A stretch of DNA of 64,000 bases from Candidatus Skiveiella danica (GCA_016721925.1 JADKHE010000011.1:372001-436000), one strand, 5' to 3'. Positions 38,430-46,200 are shown, counted from the stretch's first letter. Notes: generated from the letters alone by a model not told the origin. A program made the numbers and translations.

Positions 38430-39206
38430 TCAGTCCTTGCTTGCCAGGCCGCGAACCAGGGGCTGTGCCAACTGGACACCGGCCTGTTGCCAGAAGGACG
38501 GGTCAGCTTGTTCAATGCGCTGGATGGCGTTGTCCATGTGCCGCGACGCGGCATGGCGCGCCACCGCCGGATCGCCGGCTTCAATGGCTCGGGCGATCAT
38601 TTCGTGCTCGTCCTGAACCTGTCTTGCGAAATCGGCACGTCGTGCTTCATTGGCGCGGGTGACCCGTGTCGCGCCACGCAGGAACTGGCCCAGGTACTCC
38701 AGGGTGCCGATCAGGAACGGGTTGCGAGCAGCCTCGGCGATGGCACGATGAAACTGGATGTCCTCGTCCACGCCGTCGCCGCCGGCCAGCACGGCCTGCT
38801 CCAACGCAGAGATGGAACGACGGATGCGCTGGACGTCGGTGGGTGTGCAACGTTGCGTGGCCAGCGCGGCGACTTCAGCCTCCAGTGCCCGCCGCACTTC
38901 CACCATCTGGATGACAGCCTGTTTCGAAACAGCAGATTTTGCGTCGAAATTGAGCGGGGAAAACCCCGCGTCCCTGACGTACATGCCGCTGCCCTGGCGC
39001 GAATCGACCAGCCCCAGCGACTTGAGCCTTGACACCGCTTCGCGGACGACGGTGCGGCTGACGGAAAACTGCTCCACCAGTGCAGCTTCGGTCGGCAGTT
39101 TTTCGCCGACCGCCAGCCGGCCGGCGCGGATTTCGGCCGCCAGCACCTCCGCGACCTGATCGGACAGGTGCGCGCCGGGGGTGATGGACTTGAAGCGGGC
39201 GACCAT
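38430..39206 (-). CDS. GntR-family (FadR/FCD) transcriptional regulator
   Basis: A 258-residue regulator with an N-terminal winged helix (VGEKLPTEAALVEQFSVSRTVVREAVSRLKSLGLVDSRQGSG, residues about 34-75) and a C-terminal all-helical FCD effector domain (VEVRRALEAEVAALA, FHRAIAEAARNPFLIGTLEYL, EHEMIARAIEAGDPAVARHAASRHM; metal-binding His and Asp visible). It lies upstream of tctC-ltnD-otnK-otnC-otnI on the same strand and very probably controls that operon in response to the acid sugar or an intermediate. Confidence 0.9.
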   Translation of the reverse strand: MVARFKSITPGAHLSDQVAEVLAAEIRAGRLAVGEKLPTEAALVEQFSVSRTVVREAVSRLKSLGLVDSRQGSGMYVRDAGFSPLNFDAKSAVSKQAVIQMVEVRRALEAEVAALATQRCTPTDVQRIRRSISALEQAVLAGGDGVDEDIQFHRAIAEAARNPFLIGTLEYLGQFLRGATRVTRANEARRADFARQVQDEHEMIARAIEAGDPAVARHAASRHMDNAIQRIEQADPSFWQQAGVQLAQPLVRGLASKD

Positions 39207-39216
39207 GGGTGAACAA

Positions 39217-39228
39217 TTGATCGTACAA
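39217..39228 (-). promoter_or_regulatory. Putative GntR/FCD autoregulatory operator
   Basis: TTGTACGATCAA on the minus strand, 10 nt before the regulator's start codon, resembling the site at 38344. Binding here would block initiation of the regulator gene itself. Confidence 0.5.
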
Positions 39229-39235
39229 CTTTAGC

Positions 39236-40612
39236 TTATGTCAACCCGCCCAGCCGCAGCGCCAGCCCTGCCAGGGCACTGGCGGTGATCACCGGGATCA
39301 CCCCCACCTTGAAGCGCAGCAGCGCCACGGCGGCCGTAGCGGCCAGCGCCAGGGCCATCCAGTCGATATTTGAATGATTTTGGCCATTCCCCAGCGTCGG
39401 AAGGGCGATGTGCGCTATGAAAAACAAAGCGAGACTTGCGATCACGCCGACCACTGCCGCCGTGATGGCCACCAGCGGCGCGGTGAAATGCGCCTTGCCA
39501 TGGGTCGATTCGACCAGCGGCCCGCCGGCCAGGATGAAGATGAACGAAGGCAGGAAGGTAAACCAGGTCACCACCGTGGCTGCCAGCGCCGCGCCCAGCA
39601 ACAGGCTGTCCGGCCCCAGCACCTGTTTCGTCCAGCCACCGAGAAAGCCGACGAAAGCCACCACCATGATCAGCGGGCCCGGCGTGGTCTCGCCCAGCGC
39701 CAGGCCGTCGATCATCTGCGGCCCGGTGAGCCACTGGAAGTGCTCCACCGCGCCCTGGTACACGTAGGGCAGCACCGCATAGGCGCCCCCAAAGGTCAGC
39801 AGCGCCGCTTTGGTGAAGAACCAGCCCATTTGCGCCAGCGTGTTGGCCGGCGAGACGTCCCAGTCCTGCCAGGCCAGCAGAGCGGCCATGGGCAGCAGCC
39901 ACAGCAATGCACCGGCGGCCAGCACCTGTGCCAGGCGCTTCTTGTTGAAACGGGCATGGGGCGGTGTGGGTGTGTCGTCGCCGATCAAAGCGGGATGGCT
40001 GCTGGCCAAGCCCGCGCCTTGGCCCCCGCCCGATGCAAACTGCGCTGGTGCGACCCGGGAACCGATCCAGCCGGTGAGCGCCGCGCCCAGCACCACCCAG
40101 GGAAACGGAATCTTCAGGAAGGCGATGGCGACAAAGCTCAACAGCGCGATCGCCCACAGCACCGGCGCGTGGGTCGGCGTCTTCAGCGTCTTGCTGCCGA
40201 TACGCTGCACCGCCTGCAGCACGATGGCAGCCACCGCCGGCTTGATCCCGTAGAACAGTCCCGCCACCCAGGGCACGTTGCCGAACGCCACATAGCCCCA
40301 ACTCAAGGCGATCAGGATGAACAGCGAGGGCAACACGAAAAGGGTGCCTGCCACGATGCCGCCCCAGGTGCGGTGCATCAGCCAGCCGATATACGTCGCG
40401 AGCTGTTGCGCCTCGGGGCCGGGCAGCAGCATGCAATAGTTCAGCGCGTGCAGAAAGCGCTTCTCGCTGATCCAGTGGCGTTGCTCCACCAGCTCGCGAT
40501 GCATGATGGCGATCTGCCCGGCCGGGCCGCCGAAGCTGATGAAGCCGAGCCTGAGCCAGAAACGCAAGGCTTCAGAAAAAGAGACCGAAGAGGCTGGGCG
40601 TGAGGTGTCCAC
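39236..40612 (-). CDS. chrA: Chromate efflux transporter ChrA
   Basis: A long-chain CHR-family antiporter, 458 residues, two homologous halves of about six helices. The N-terminal half has FWLRLGFISFGGPAGQIAIMH and MLLPGPEAQQLATYIGW; the second has FTKAALLTFGGAYAVLPYV and IDGLALGETTPGPLIMVVAFVGFLGG, the paired CHR signatures. It exports chromate. The start codon is GTG. A copy of the dispersed repeat lies inside the coding region at 39372-39427 and supplies the segment around PTLGNGQNHSNID between the last helices, so the reading frame has absorbed it. Confidence 0.93.
   Translation of the reverse strand: MDTSRPASSVSFSEALRFWLRLGFISFGGPAGQIAIMHRELVEQRHWISEKRFLHALNYCMLLPGPEAQQLATYIGWLMHRTWGGIVAGTLFVLPSLFILIALSWGYVAFGNVPWVAGLFYGIKPAVAAIVLQAVQRIGSKTLKTPTHAPVLWAIALLSFVAIAFLKIPFPWVVLGAALTGWIGSRVAPAQFASGGGQGAGLASSHPALIGDDTPTPPHARFNKKRLAQVLAAGALLWLLPMAALLAWQDWDVSPANTLAQMGWFFTKAALLTFGGAYAVLPYVYQGAVEHFQWLTGPQMIDGLALGETTPGPLIMVVAFVGFLGGWTKQVLGPDSLLLGAALAATVVTWFTFLPSFIFILAGGPLVESTHGKAHFTAPLVAITAAVVGVIASLALFFIAHIALPTLGNGQNHSNIDWMALALAATAAVALLRFKVGVIPVITASALAGLALRLGGLT
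39372..39427 (+). repeat. Dispersed ~50-bp repeat, copy 5 (inside chrA)
   Basis: GAATGATTTTGGCCATTCCC, then CAGCGTCGGAAGGGCGATG, then TGCGCTATGAAAAAC. This is the closest relative of copy 3 and the only copy within a gene. Read on the chrA strand it stays open and adds roughly 18 codons. Confidence 0.75.
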
Positions 40613-40778
40613 GAAAAAGGTCTATCGGGTTGCCAGCGCTTGGACCGGACACCGTCAATCCGTGAAGCTTCGGGAGGCTGAAATCCCGTTGAATCGCATG
40701 GTAGCAGCGGCGAGCCCCAGCGGGTGCCGGTGTCGCCAGGGTGGCCGCGCCTGCTGCAATTTCTGGGATCATGCTGTC

Positions 40779-41471
40779 ATGACCTCGGATAACCTGCGCC
40801 CCACGGCCTTCATCGACAGCGACCACCCGGCCGTTCAGGCCTTCGCCGCGGAACACGCCCGCGGCACCAGCGATCGCGAGCGCGCCGTGGCGCTGGTTTA
40901 CGCGGTGCGCGACGGCTTTCGCTACGACCCTTACCGCATCGACCTGTCGCCCGTCGGCATGAAGGCCAGCACCGTGCTGTCCAATGGCTATGGCTGGTGC
41001 GTGCCGAAGGCCACGCTGCTGGCGGCGGCCTGCCGGGCTGCGGGCATCCCGGCGCGCCTGGGCTTTGCGGACGTGCGCAATCACCTCTCGACCGAGCGCA
41101 TGCGCGAGACCATGAAGACCGACCTGTTCGTCTGGCACGGTTACACCGATATCTGGATCGACGGAGCCTGGCGCAAGGCGACGCCGGCCTTCAACCTGGA
41201 ACTGTGTCAGCGCTTCGGACTGCTGCCGCTGGAGTTCGACGGCGTGCACGACTCGATCTACCACCCGTTCGATCTGTCGGGCCACCGGCACATGGAGTAC
41301 GTGCATCAGCGCGGCAGCTTTGACGACCTGCCGCTGGACCAGATCCTGGCTTCGTTCAAGGAGGTGTATGGCGGGACGCTGGGTTCCGAAACCGGGAAGG
41401 GCGGGCTGCGGGCCGGCGATTTCCTGGCCGACGTGGCGCTTGAAGTGGATGCCGGTCCGAAGCGGGCCTGA
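40779..41471 (+). CDS. Transglutaminase-like domain protein
   Basis: A 230-residue protein of the transglutaminase/cysteine-protease-like fold. The catalytic Cys is in SNGYGWCVPKATLLAAACRA (about residue 75), the His in LFVWHGYTDIWIDGAWRKATP (about residue 116) and the Asp within WIDG. No signal peptide or extra domain is present. Stand-alone proteins of this kind are common in Proteobacteria and of unknown substrate, probably amide hydrolases rather than cross-linkers. The start follows GCTGTC and was chosen because the sequence upstream is unlike the family. It converges on metW with 11 nt between. Confidence 0.82.
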   Translation: MTSDNLRPTAFIDSDHPAVQAFAAEHARGTSDRERAVALVYAVRDGFRYDPYRIDLSPVGMKASTVLSNGYGWCVPKATLLAAACRAAGIPARLGFADVRNHLSTERMRETMKTDLFVWHGYTDIWIDGAWRKATPAFNLELCQRFGLLPLEFDGVHDSIYHPFDLSGHRHMEYVHQRGSFDDLPLDQILASFKEVYGGTLGSETGKGGLRAGDFLADVALEVDAGPKRA

Positions 41472-41482
41472 GCGTTTGGGGA

Positions 41483-42067
41483 TCAGCCGCGCTCGAACTT
41501 GAACACGGCCGTGCCGGCGCGCAAGTTGGGCAGAAAACGCACCTCGCGGCCTTCCTGCAGGCCGAAGGCGTCGAGCACCCGCAGCGAATTTTTTCCAGCC
41601 AGATCGGCAAAATCGGCATGGGTGCCGACCCGGATGTTGGGCGTGTCGTACCACTGGTAGGGCAGGCGCCGGGTCACTGGCATGCGCCCGCGCAGCACGC
41701 TCAGGCGGTTCGGCCAGTGCGCGAAGTTGGGGAAGGCGACGATGCCCAGGCGACCCACGCGCGCGGTTTCTCGCAGCATGACCTCGGCGTTGCGCAGGTG
41801 CTGCAGGGTGTCGATCTGCAGCACCACGTCAAACGACTGGTCGCCGAACATCGTCAGGCCCTCGTCCAGGTTGAGCTGGATCACATTCACGCCGCGCCGC
41901 ACGCAGGCGTGGACGTTGACATCGTCCAGCTCGATGCCATAGCCACTGCAGCCGCGCTCGCGCTGCAGAAGGTCCAGCAGCGCCCCGTCGCCGCAACCGA
42001 GGTCGAGAACTCTTGAGCCTTGGGGCACGAGCCGGGCAATGGATTGCTGGATCAGGGCGTCGCTCAT
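41483..42067 (-). CDS. metW: Methionine biosynthesis protein MetW
   Basis: A class I methyltransferase-like protein of 194 residues with [18 protein letters not shown] (SAM-motif I), [18 protein letters not shown] and [18 protein letters not shown], plus the MetW-typical [18 protein letters not shown]. It works with MetX in homoserine acylation. The ATG overlaps the metX stop by 4 nt. Confidence 0.95.
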   Translation of the reverse strand: MSDALIQQSIARLVPQGSRVLDLGCGDGALLDLLQRERGCSGYGIELDDVNVHACVRRGVNVIQLNLDEGLTMFGDQSFDVVLQIDTLQHLRNAEVMLRETARVGRLGIVAFPNFAHWPNRLSVLRGRMPVTRRLPYQWYDTPNIRVGTHADFADLAGKNSLRVLDAFGLQEGREVRFLPNLRAGTAVFKFERG

Positions 42068-43206
42068 GATGCAGCTTCTCCCCCGGCGACGCGATCGAAA
42101 TAGGAGCGAATCACTGCCATGTAGCGCGCGTCGTCCAGCAAAAAGGCGTCGTGTCCGTGCGGCGCATCGATTTCGGCGTAGCTCACGTCGCGCCGGTTGT
42201 CGACGAGGGCCTTGACGATCTCGCGGCTGCGCTTGGGGCTGAAGCGCCAGTCGGTGGTGAAGCTCACCAGCAGGAACTTGCAGGAAGCTGCGGCCAGCGC
42301 GGCGCTGAGGTTCCCGCCATGGTTGCGCGCCGGGTCGAAATAGTCCAAGGCGCGGGTGATCAGCAGGTAGGTGTTGGCGTCGAAGTACTCGCTGAATTTG
42401 TCGCCCTGGTAGCGCAGGTAGCTCTCGATCTGGAATTCCACGTCCTGGGTCGAATACCGGTAGCCGGTGACGCTGTCCGTCACGGCCTCGCGCAGTTCGC
42501 GGCCGAACTTCTCGTTCATCACATCGTCGCTCAGGTAGGTGATATGGCCCACCATGCGCGCGATGCGCAGTCCGCGTTTGGGCAACACGCCGTGTTCGTA
42601 GAAGTGGCCGCCGTGAAAGTCGGGGTCCGTCACGATGGCGCGGCGCGCCACCTCGTTGAAGGCAATGTTCTCGGCGGTGAGGTTGGGCGCGCTGGCAATC
42701 ACCACGGCGTGGCGCACCCGCTGGGGATATTGCAGGGTCCAGGACAGGGCCTGCATGCCGCCCAGGCTGCCCCCCATGACGGCCGCCAGCTGGGTGATGC
42801 CGAGCGCATCGAGCAGGCGCGCTTGCGCGTTGACCCAGTCTTCGACCGTCACTACGGGAAAGTCGGCGCCGTATACGCGGCCGGTGTCGGGGTTCGTGTC
42901 CATCGGGCCGGTCGAGCCGAAGCAGGAGCCCAGGTTGTTGACGCCGATGACAAAGAAGCGGTGGGTGTCCACCGGCTTGCCCGGCCCGATCATGTTGTCC
43001 CACCAGCCCTCGGACTTGTCCTGGCCGGCGTAGACGCCGGCCACATGGTGCGACGCATTCAGCGCATGGCAGATCAGCACCGCGTTGGAGCGATCGGCAT
43101 TGAGGGTGCCGTAGGTCTCGTAGGCCAGGTTGTAGTCGCGGATCGACGCCCCGCTCTGCAAGTGCAGAGCGGCCTCGAACTTCATCGACTGTGGCGAGAC
43201 GAACAT
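42064..43206 (-). CDS. metX: Homoserine O-acyltransferase MetX
   Basis: An alpha/beta-hydrolase-fold acyltransferase, 380 residues, that activates homoserine for methionine synthesis (acetyl or succinyl donor cannot be told by eye; MetX paired with MetW is often succinyl-specific). Blocks: [38 protein letters not shown], the nucleophile elbow [15 protein letters not shown] (Ser), [11 protein letters not shown] with the catalytic His. The chosen start [12 protein letters not shown] lies just after the riboswitch terminator. Confidence 0.95.
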   Translation of the reverse strand: MFVSPQSMKFEAALHLQSGASIRDYNLAYETYGTLNADRSNAVLICHALNASHHVAGVYAGQDKSEGWWDNMIGPGKPVDTHRFFVIGVNNLGSCFGSTGPMDTNPDTGRVYGADFPVVTVEDWVNAQARLLDALGITQLAAVMGGSLGGMQALSWTLQYPQRVRHAVVIASAPNLTAENIAFNEVARRAIVTDPDFHGGHFYEHGVLPKRGLRIARMVGHITYLSDDVMNEKFGRELREAVTDSVTGYRYSTQDVEFQIESYLRYQGDKFSEYFDANTYLLITRALDYFDPARNHGGNLSAALAAASCKFLLVSFTTDWRFSPKRSREIVKALVDNRRDVSYAEIDAPHGHDAFLLDDARYMAVIRSYFDRVAGGEAAS

Positions 43207-43213
43207 ATTCAAA

Positions 43214-43253
43214 ACAAAAAAACCCGGTGACGCCAAAGAGGCGGAACCGGGTT
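43214..43253 (-). terminator. Riboswitch-controlled terminator in the metX leader
   Basis: On the minus strand, AACCCGGT pairs with ACCGGGTT, with an inner CGCC/GGCG stem and TCTTT loop, followed by a T-rich run to 43211. It sits only 8 nt before the metX ATG. CCTCTTT in its inner stem and loop is fully complementary to AAAGAGG at the 3' end of the aptamer, giving an antiterminator alternative. Confidence 0.88.
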
Positions 43254-43260
43254 GCGGATT

Positions 43261-43326
43261 CCCTCTTTAGCTGGTTTTCGGAACACCATGGTCCCGGCGC
43301 CCGCAAGCTGGAGCAAATCGGCGCTG
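43261..43326 (-). promoter_or_regulatory. SAM-II (SAM-alpha) family riboswitch aptamer
   Basis: Minus-strand leader of metX. The three conserved blocks of SAM-II occur in order: GATTT just after the first P1 strand, CTTGC before the second P1 strand, and AGCTAAAGAGG at the 3' end. P1 is GCGCC (43324-43320) with GGCGC (43301-43297). A GGGAC/GTTCC optional hairpin separates the last two blocks. SAM binding would hold AGCTAAAGAGG, let the adjacent terminator form and switch metXW off. I did not verify the pseudoknot pairing with software. Confidence 0.78.
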
Positions 43327-43391
43327 GCAGTGAGTATAAATCCAAGGAGCGCGAAGCAGCGCCGGACGTCGCCGCGCCGCCATTGGCTGGC

Positions 43392-43958
43392 TCAGCCCCA
43401 GCCGAGCAGAGCCAATATGCCCAACACGCAGAAGACGCCGGCGGAGACCATATGCACAACCCGGATCGGCAGCATCCGGGTGATTCGCTCGCCGAACCAG
43501 ACGACCGGGGCGTTGGCCAGCATCATGCCGAGCGTGGTCCCGGCCACGACCCAGATCCAGGCTTGGTATTGGGCTGCGAGCATGACGGTGGCGATTTGTG
43601 TCTTGTCGCCCATTTCGGCCAGGAAGAAAGCCAGCACCGTGGTGCCGAAGATGCCCAGTCGGGGGGCCTTGCCATCGTCATCGCCCTCGTCCAGTTGGTC
43701 GGGAATCAACATCCAGGCGGCCATGGCCAGGAAGGAGACCCCGAGAACCCAGCGCAGCACATCCGGGCCAAGCAAGGTCGTCACCCAGGTGCCGAGTGCG
43801 CCGGCCAGCGCATGGTTGGCCAAGGTGGCCACCAGGATGCCTGCAACGATGGGCCAGGGCTTGCGAAAACGCGCGGCCAGAACGAGCGAGAGCAGTTGCG
43901 TCTTGTCGCCCATTTCGGCGAGGGCGACGATACCTGTGGAGACGAGAAAAGCTTCCAT
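43392..43958 (-). CDS. Mn2+ exporter of the TMEM165/GDT1 (MneA, UPF0016) family
   Basis: A 188-residue inner-membrane protein with six helices in two inverted halves, each carrying the signature E-x-G-D-K-T-Q: ALAEMGDKTQLLSLVLAARF and FLAEMGDKTQIATVMLAAQY. Acidic residues of these motifs bind cations; bacterial members export Mn2+. The central linker is acidic (DQLDEGDDDGKAP). The ATG at 43958 gives the usual N-terminus MEAFLVSTGIVALAEMG; upstream sequence is riboswitch. No clear Shine-Dalgarno precedes it. Confidence 0.92.
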   Translation of the reverse strand: MEAFLVSTGIVALAEMGDKTQLLSLVLAARFRKPWPIVAGILVATLANHALAGALGTWVTTLLGPDVLRWVLGVSFLAMAAWMLIPDQLDEGDDDGKAPRLGIFGTTVLAFFLAEMGDKTQIATVMLAAQYQAWIWVVAGTTLGMMLANAPVVWFGERITRMLPIRVVHMVSAGVFCVLGILALLGWG

Positions 43959-43966
43959 GGATTTTG

Positions 43967-44025
43967 GGGGTCGGGCCGACTGTTGCACAAAACCTGTGAC
44001 TGCACCGCATCTCCGGCCCGACCCC
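43967..44025 (-). promoter_or_regulatory. Switching hairpin between yybP-ykoY aptamer and the Mn exporter
   Basis: GGGGTCGGGCCG (44025-44014) and CGGCCCGACCCC (43978-43967) form a perfect 12-bp stem ending 8 nt before the exporter's ATG. Its loop contains GTGCAGTCA (44005-43997), the exact complement of TGACTGCAC (44054-44046) at the 3' end of the aptamer. The two pairings cross, so they exclude each other. No T-run follows, pointing to control of translation. Confidence 0.75.
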
Positions 44026-44040
44026 ATGAAAGGGACGTGG

Positions 44041-44164
44041 AGGCTGTGCAGTCAAAGGTCTCGCCAAGTCAGAAAACCGCTTGCGCCATGCCCGCCGTCG
44101 GCGTGACAAGTCTGTTGACGCAAGCCCCTTTCATTTTTGAAGGGAGGCTACTCCCCAATGACAG
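44041..44164 (-). promoter_or_regulatory. yybP-ykoY (Mn2+) riboswitch
   Basis: Minus-strand leader of the TMEM165-family exporter. Conserved elements in order: GGGGAGTAGCC (44156-44146), a hairpin, the CGTCAACAGACTTG block, a second arm, and GGCGAGACCTTTGAC at the 3' side. P1 can form from GTCA near 44164 and TGAC at 44054-44051. These are the hallmarks of the yybP-ykoY class, which senses Mn2+ and usually raises expression of exporters. Confidence 0.88.
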
Positions 44165-44206
44165 GCCAGATTGTAAATGAGTCGAATCGAAGCCGATCGC
44201 CCGTAA

Positions 44207-44223
44207 TTGGCGCGGTTTTTGCT
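44207..44223 (+). promoter_or_regulatory. Sigma-54 promoter of amtB
   Basis: TTGGCGCGGTTTTTGCT matches the RpoN consensus TGGCACG-N4-TTGCW, with GG and GC separated by exactly 10 bases (44209-44210 and 44221-44222). Transcription would start near 44234, 60 nt before amtB. It predicts NtrC-dependent induction under nitrogen limitation. Confidence 0.8.
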
Positions 44224-44225
44224 TT

Positions 44226-44269
44226 GTTTTGGTGCGGTGTCGATGATTCGGCAAAAAAAGCACCAAAAC
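44226..44269 (+). repeat. 10-bp inverted repeat in the amtB leader
   Basis: GTTTTGGTGC (44226-44235) and GCACCAAAAC (44260-44269) are perfect inverted repeats 24 nt apart, beginning just at or after the sigma-54 -12 element. GGTGC/GCACC halves resemble NtrC half-sites but in the outward orientation; a leader hairpin is the alternative. Confidence 0.6.
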
Positions 44270-44294
44270 AGTTCATTTATCCAAAGAGGAAAGT

Positions 44295-45497
44295 ATGGAA
44301 GCACTCAAACAGGGCGCGGATACCTTGTTTATTCTGCTGGGCGCCGTCATGGTCCTGGCCATGCACGCGGGTTTTGCCTTTCTTGAGCTCGGGACGGTTC
44401 GCAAGAAGAACCAGGTCAACGCGCTCGTCAAAATTCTTGTCGATTTTTCAGTCTCGACGGTGATGTATTTCCTCGTGGGCTATGCGGTGGCGTATGGCGC
44501 CAGCTTCTTCGTTGGCGCCGAGCAACTGGCGGCCAAGAATGGCTATGAACTGGTCAAGTTCTTCTTCCTGCTGACGTTCGCGGCGGCCATTCCCGCCATC
44601 ATTTCGGGCGGCATTGCCGAACGCGCCAAGTTCTGGCCGCAGCTGCTGGCTACCGCGGTCATCGTCGGCTTCGTCTACCCGTTCTTCGAGGGCATCGCCT
44701 GGAACCAGCATTTCGGCGTGCAGGCCTGGATCAAGTCGGTAACGGGTGAGGAATTCCATGATTTCGCGGGCTCGATCGTTGTGCATGCCGTTGGCGGGTG
44801 GATCGCACTGCCGGCTGTGATCCTGCTGGGCGCTCGCAGCAATCGCTACCGCAAGGACGGTGCCGTTTCCGCGCATCCGCCGTCCAACATTCCTTTCCTG
44901 GCCTTGGGCGCCTGGGTTCTGACGGTGGGCTGGTTCGGCTTCAACGTCATGAGCGCCCAGACGCTGGACAAGATATCCGGCCTGGTGGCGGTGAACTCGC
45001 TCATGGCGATGGTCGGGGGCACCTTGGCCGCATTGATAGCCGGCAAGAACGACCCTGGTTTCGTCCATAACGGCCCACTGGCGGGCCTGGTGGCGGTCTG
45101 CGCCGGCTCCGATCTGATGCACCCGTTGGGCGCGCTCGTGGTCGGCGCGGTGGCGGGAACCTTGTTTGTTGTGATGTTCACTCTGACGCAGAACAAATGG
45201 AAGATTGACGATGTGCTTGGTGTCTGGCCCTTGCATGGTCTGTGCGGGGCGTGGGGCGGTGTCGCGGCCGGAATTTTTGGTGCGAAGGCCTTCGGAGGAC
45301 TGGGCGGCGTCAGCTTCGGGGCACAGTTCCTCGGAACAGCCATGGGCGTGATCTGGGCCTTGCTCAGCGGCTTCGTGGTCTACGGGGCGCTCAAGGCGAC
45401 CCTGGGCTTGCGTCTGAGCCAGGAAGAGGAATACGACGGTGCAGACATGACCATCCATAAGATCAGCGCCACCCCTGACCGGGAAGTCAGCTGGTAA
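44295..45497 (+). CDS. amtB: Ammonium transporter AmtB
   Basis: An 11-helix Amt/Rh channel, 400 residues. Key residues are present: the conserved Asp and first pore His in FHDFAGSIVVHAVGG, the second pore His in GVWPLHGLCGAWGG, and FWPQLLATAVIVGFVYPF. The N-terminus MEALKQGADTLFILLGAVMV has no cleavable signal, unlike E. coli AmtB. AGAGGA is the ribosome-binding site. The usual partner glnK (PII protein) is not adjacent. Transcription from a sigma-54 promoter is predicted. Confidence 0.95.
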   Translation: MEALKQGADTLFILLGAVMVLAMHAGFAFLELGTVRKKNQVNALVKILVDFSVSTVMYFLVGYAVAYGASFFVGAEQLAAKNGYELVKFFFLLTFAAAIPAIISGGIAERAKFWPQLLATAVIVGFVYPFFEGIAWNQHFGVQAWIKSVTGEEFHDFAGSIVVHAVGGWIALPAVILLGARSNRYRKDGAVSAHPPSNIPFLALGAWVLTVGWFGFNVMSAQTLDKISGLVAVNSLMAMVGGTLAALIAGKNDPGFVHNGPLAGLVAVCAGSDLMHPLGALVVGAVAGTLFVVMFTLTQNKWKIDDVLGVWPLHGLCGAWGGVAAGIFGAKAFGGLGGVSFGAQFLGTAMGVIWALLSGFVVYGALKATLGLRLSQEEEYDGADMTIHKISATPDREVSW

Positions 45498-45612
45498 TTC
45501 AGGCGCCAGGGGTATGTCTGGGACCAAAGGAAGCGGCCCGGCGGCCGCGCCAAACGCCAACGCTGATTTGCGCCGTTCGAGCACCGTGGTGGCATATTTG
45601 TTGTTTGTGGCG

Positions 45613-45752
45613 CATAATGGGCCGGCATCACCAAGTTGGTGGTGCGAGTTTGCGGTGTTTCGGTCAGTTTCGCGTCTTGAGAATTCTTCACTGGTTTGTT
45701 GATTGCGTTAGCGGACTCCATCGCGTTTTTTGAGTATCTTGAGGAGTCCTTC
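45613..45752 (+). promoter_or_regulatory. Promoter -10 and long leader of the first RRM gene
   Basis: CATAAT at 45613-45618 is a good -10 candidate, giving a 5' leader of about 130 nt before the ATG. The same hexamer lies at nearly the same distance (46293) before the second RRM gene, and both leaders end in a T-run followed by AGGAGTCC and TTC. No good -35 is visible. Between amtB and this point I see a GCGGCC/GGCCGC hairpin at about 45533-45548 without a T-run. Confidence 0.4.
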
Positions 45753-46151
45753 ATGGGCAACAAACTGTACGTGGGCAATCTGCCCTATTCCTTCCGTGAC
45801 GAAGACATGCAACAGGCTTTCAGCCAGTTCGGTAACGTCTCCAGCGCCAAAGTCATGATGGAGCGCGATACCGGTCGCTCCAAGGGGTTTGGCTTTGTCG
45901 AAATGGGCAGCGATGCCGAAGCCCAAGCGGCGATCAAAGGCATGAACGGCCAGAACATGGGCGGTCGTGATCTGGTGGTCAACGAAGCGCGCCCGATGGA
46001 GCCGCGTCCCCCCCGTAGCGGCGGTGGCGGCGGCTACGGTGGTGGTGGTGGCGGCGGCGGTGGTTACGGCGGTGGCCGTAGCGGCGGCGGTGGTGGTTAT
46101 GGCGGTGGTGGCGGTGGCGGTTACGGCGGTGGTCGTAGCGGCGGCTACTAA
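45753..46151 (+). CDS. Small RNA-binding protein with RRM and glycine-rich tail (first copy)
   Basis: A 132-residue cytoplasmic protein. One RRM (residues 1-80) with RNP2 LYVGNLPY and RNP1 SKGFGFVEM binds single-stranded RNA. It is followed by RPMEPRPPRSG and a low-complexity tail of Gly with Tyr, Ser and Arg (YGGG and GRSGG units). Such proteins act in bacteria as cold-shock or RNA-chaperone factors, but no specific target is known. GAGGAG lies 9 nt before the ATG. It is the first of two adjacent paralogues. Confidence 0.93.
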   Translation: MGNKLYVGNLPYSFRDEDMQQAFSQFGNVSSAKVMMERDTGRSKGFGFVEMGSDAEAQAAIKGMNGQNMGGRDLVVNEARPMEPRPPRSGGGGGYGGGGGGGGGYGGGRSGGGGGYGGGGGGGYGGGRSGGY

Positions 46152-46200
46152 GCACTGCGCTTGCGCGGTCTTCAACAGAAAGTCTCCGCAAACCAACAAA

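Noticed and set aside
43261..43326. SAM-I or SAH riboswitch for the metX leader
   Set aside because: The long SAM-I core and the SAH consensus are absent, while all three SAM-II blocks are present in order.
46010..46150. Short direct repeats of GGC/GGT units that could be mistaken for a tandem repeat or CRISPR-like array
   Set aside because: They encode the glycine-rich tails of the RRM proteins. There are no unique spacers of constant length and no cas genes.
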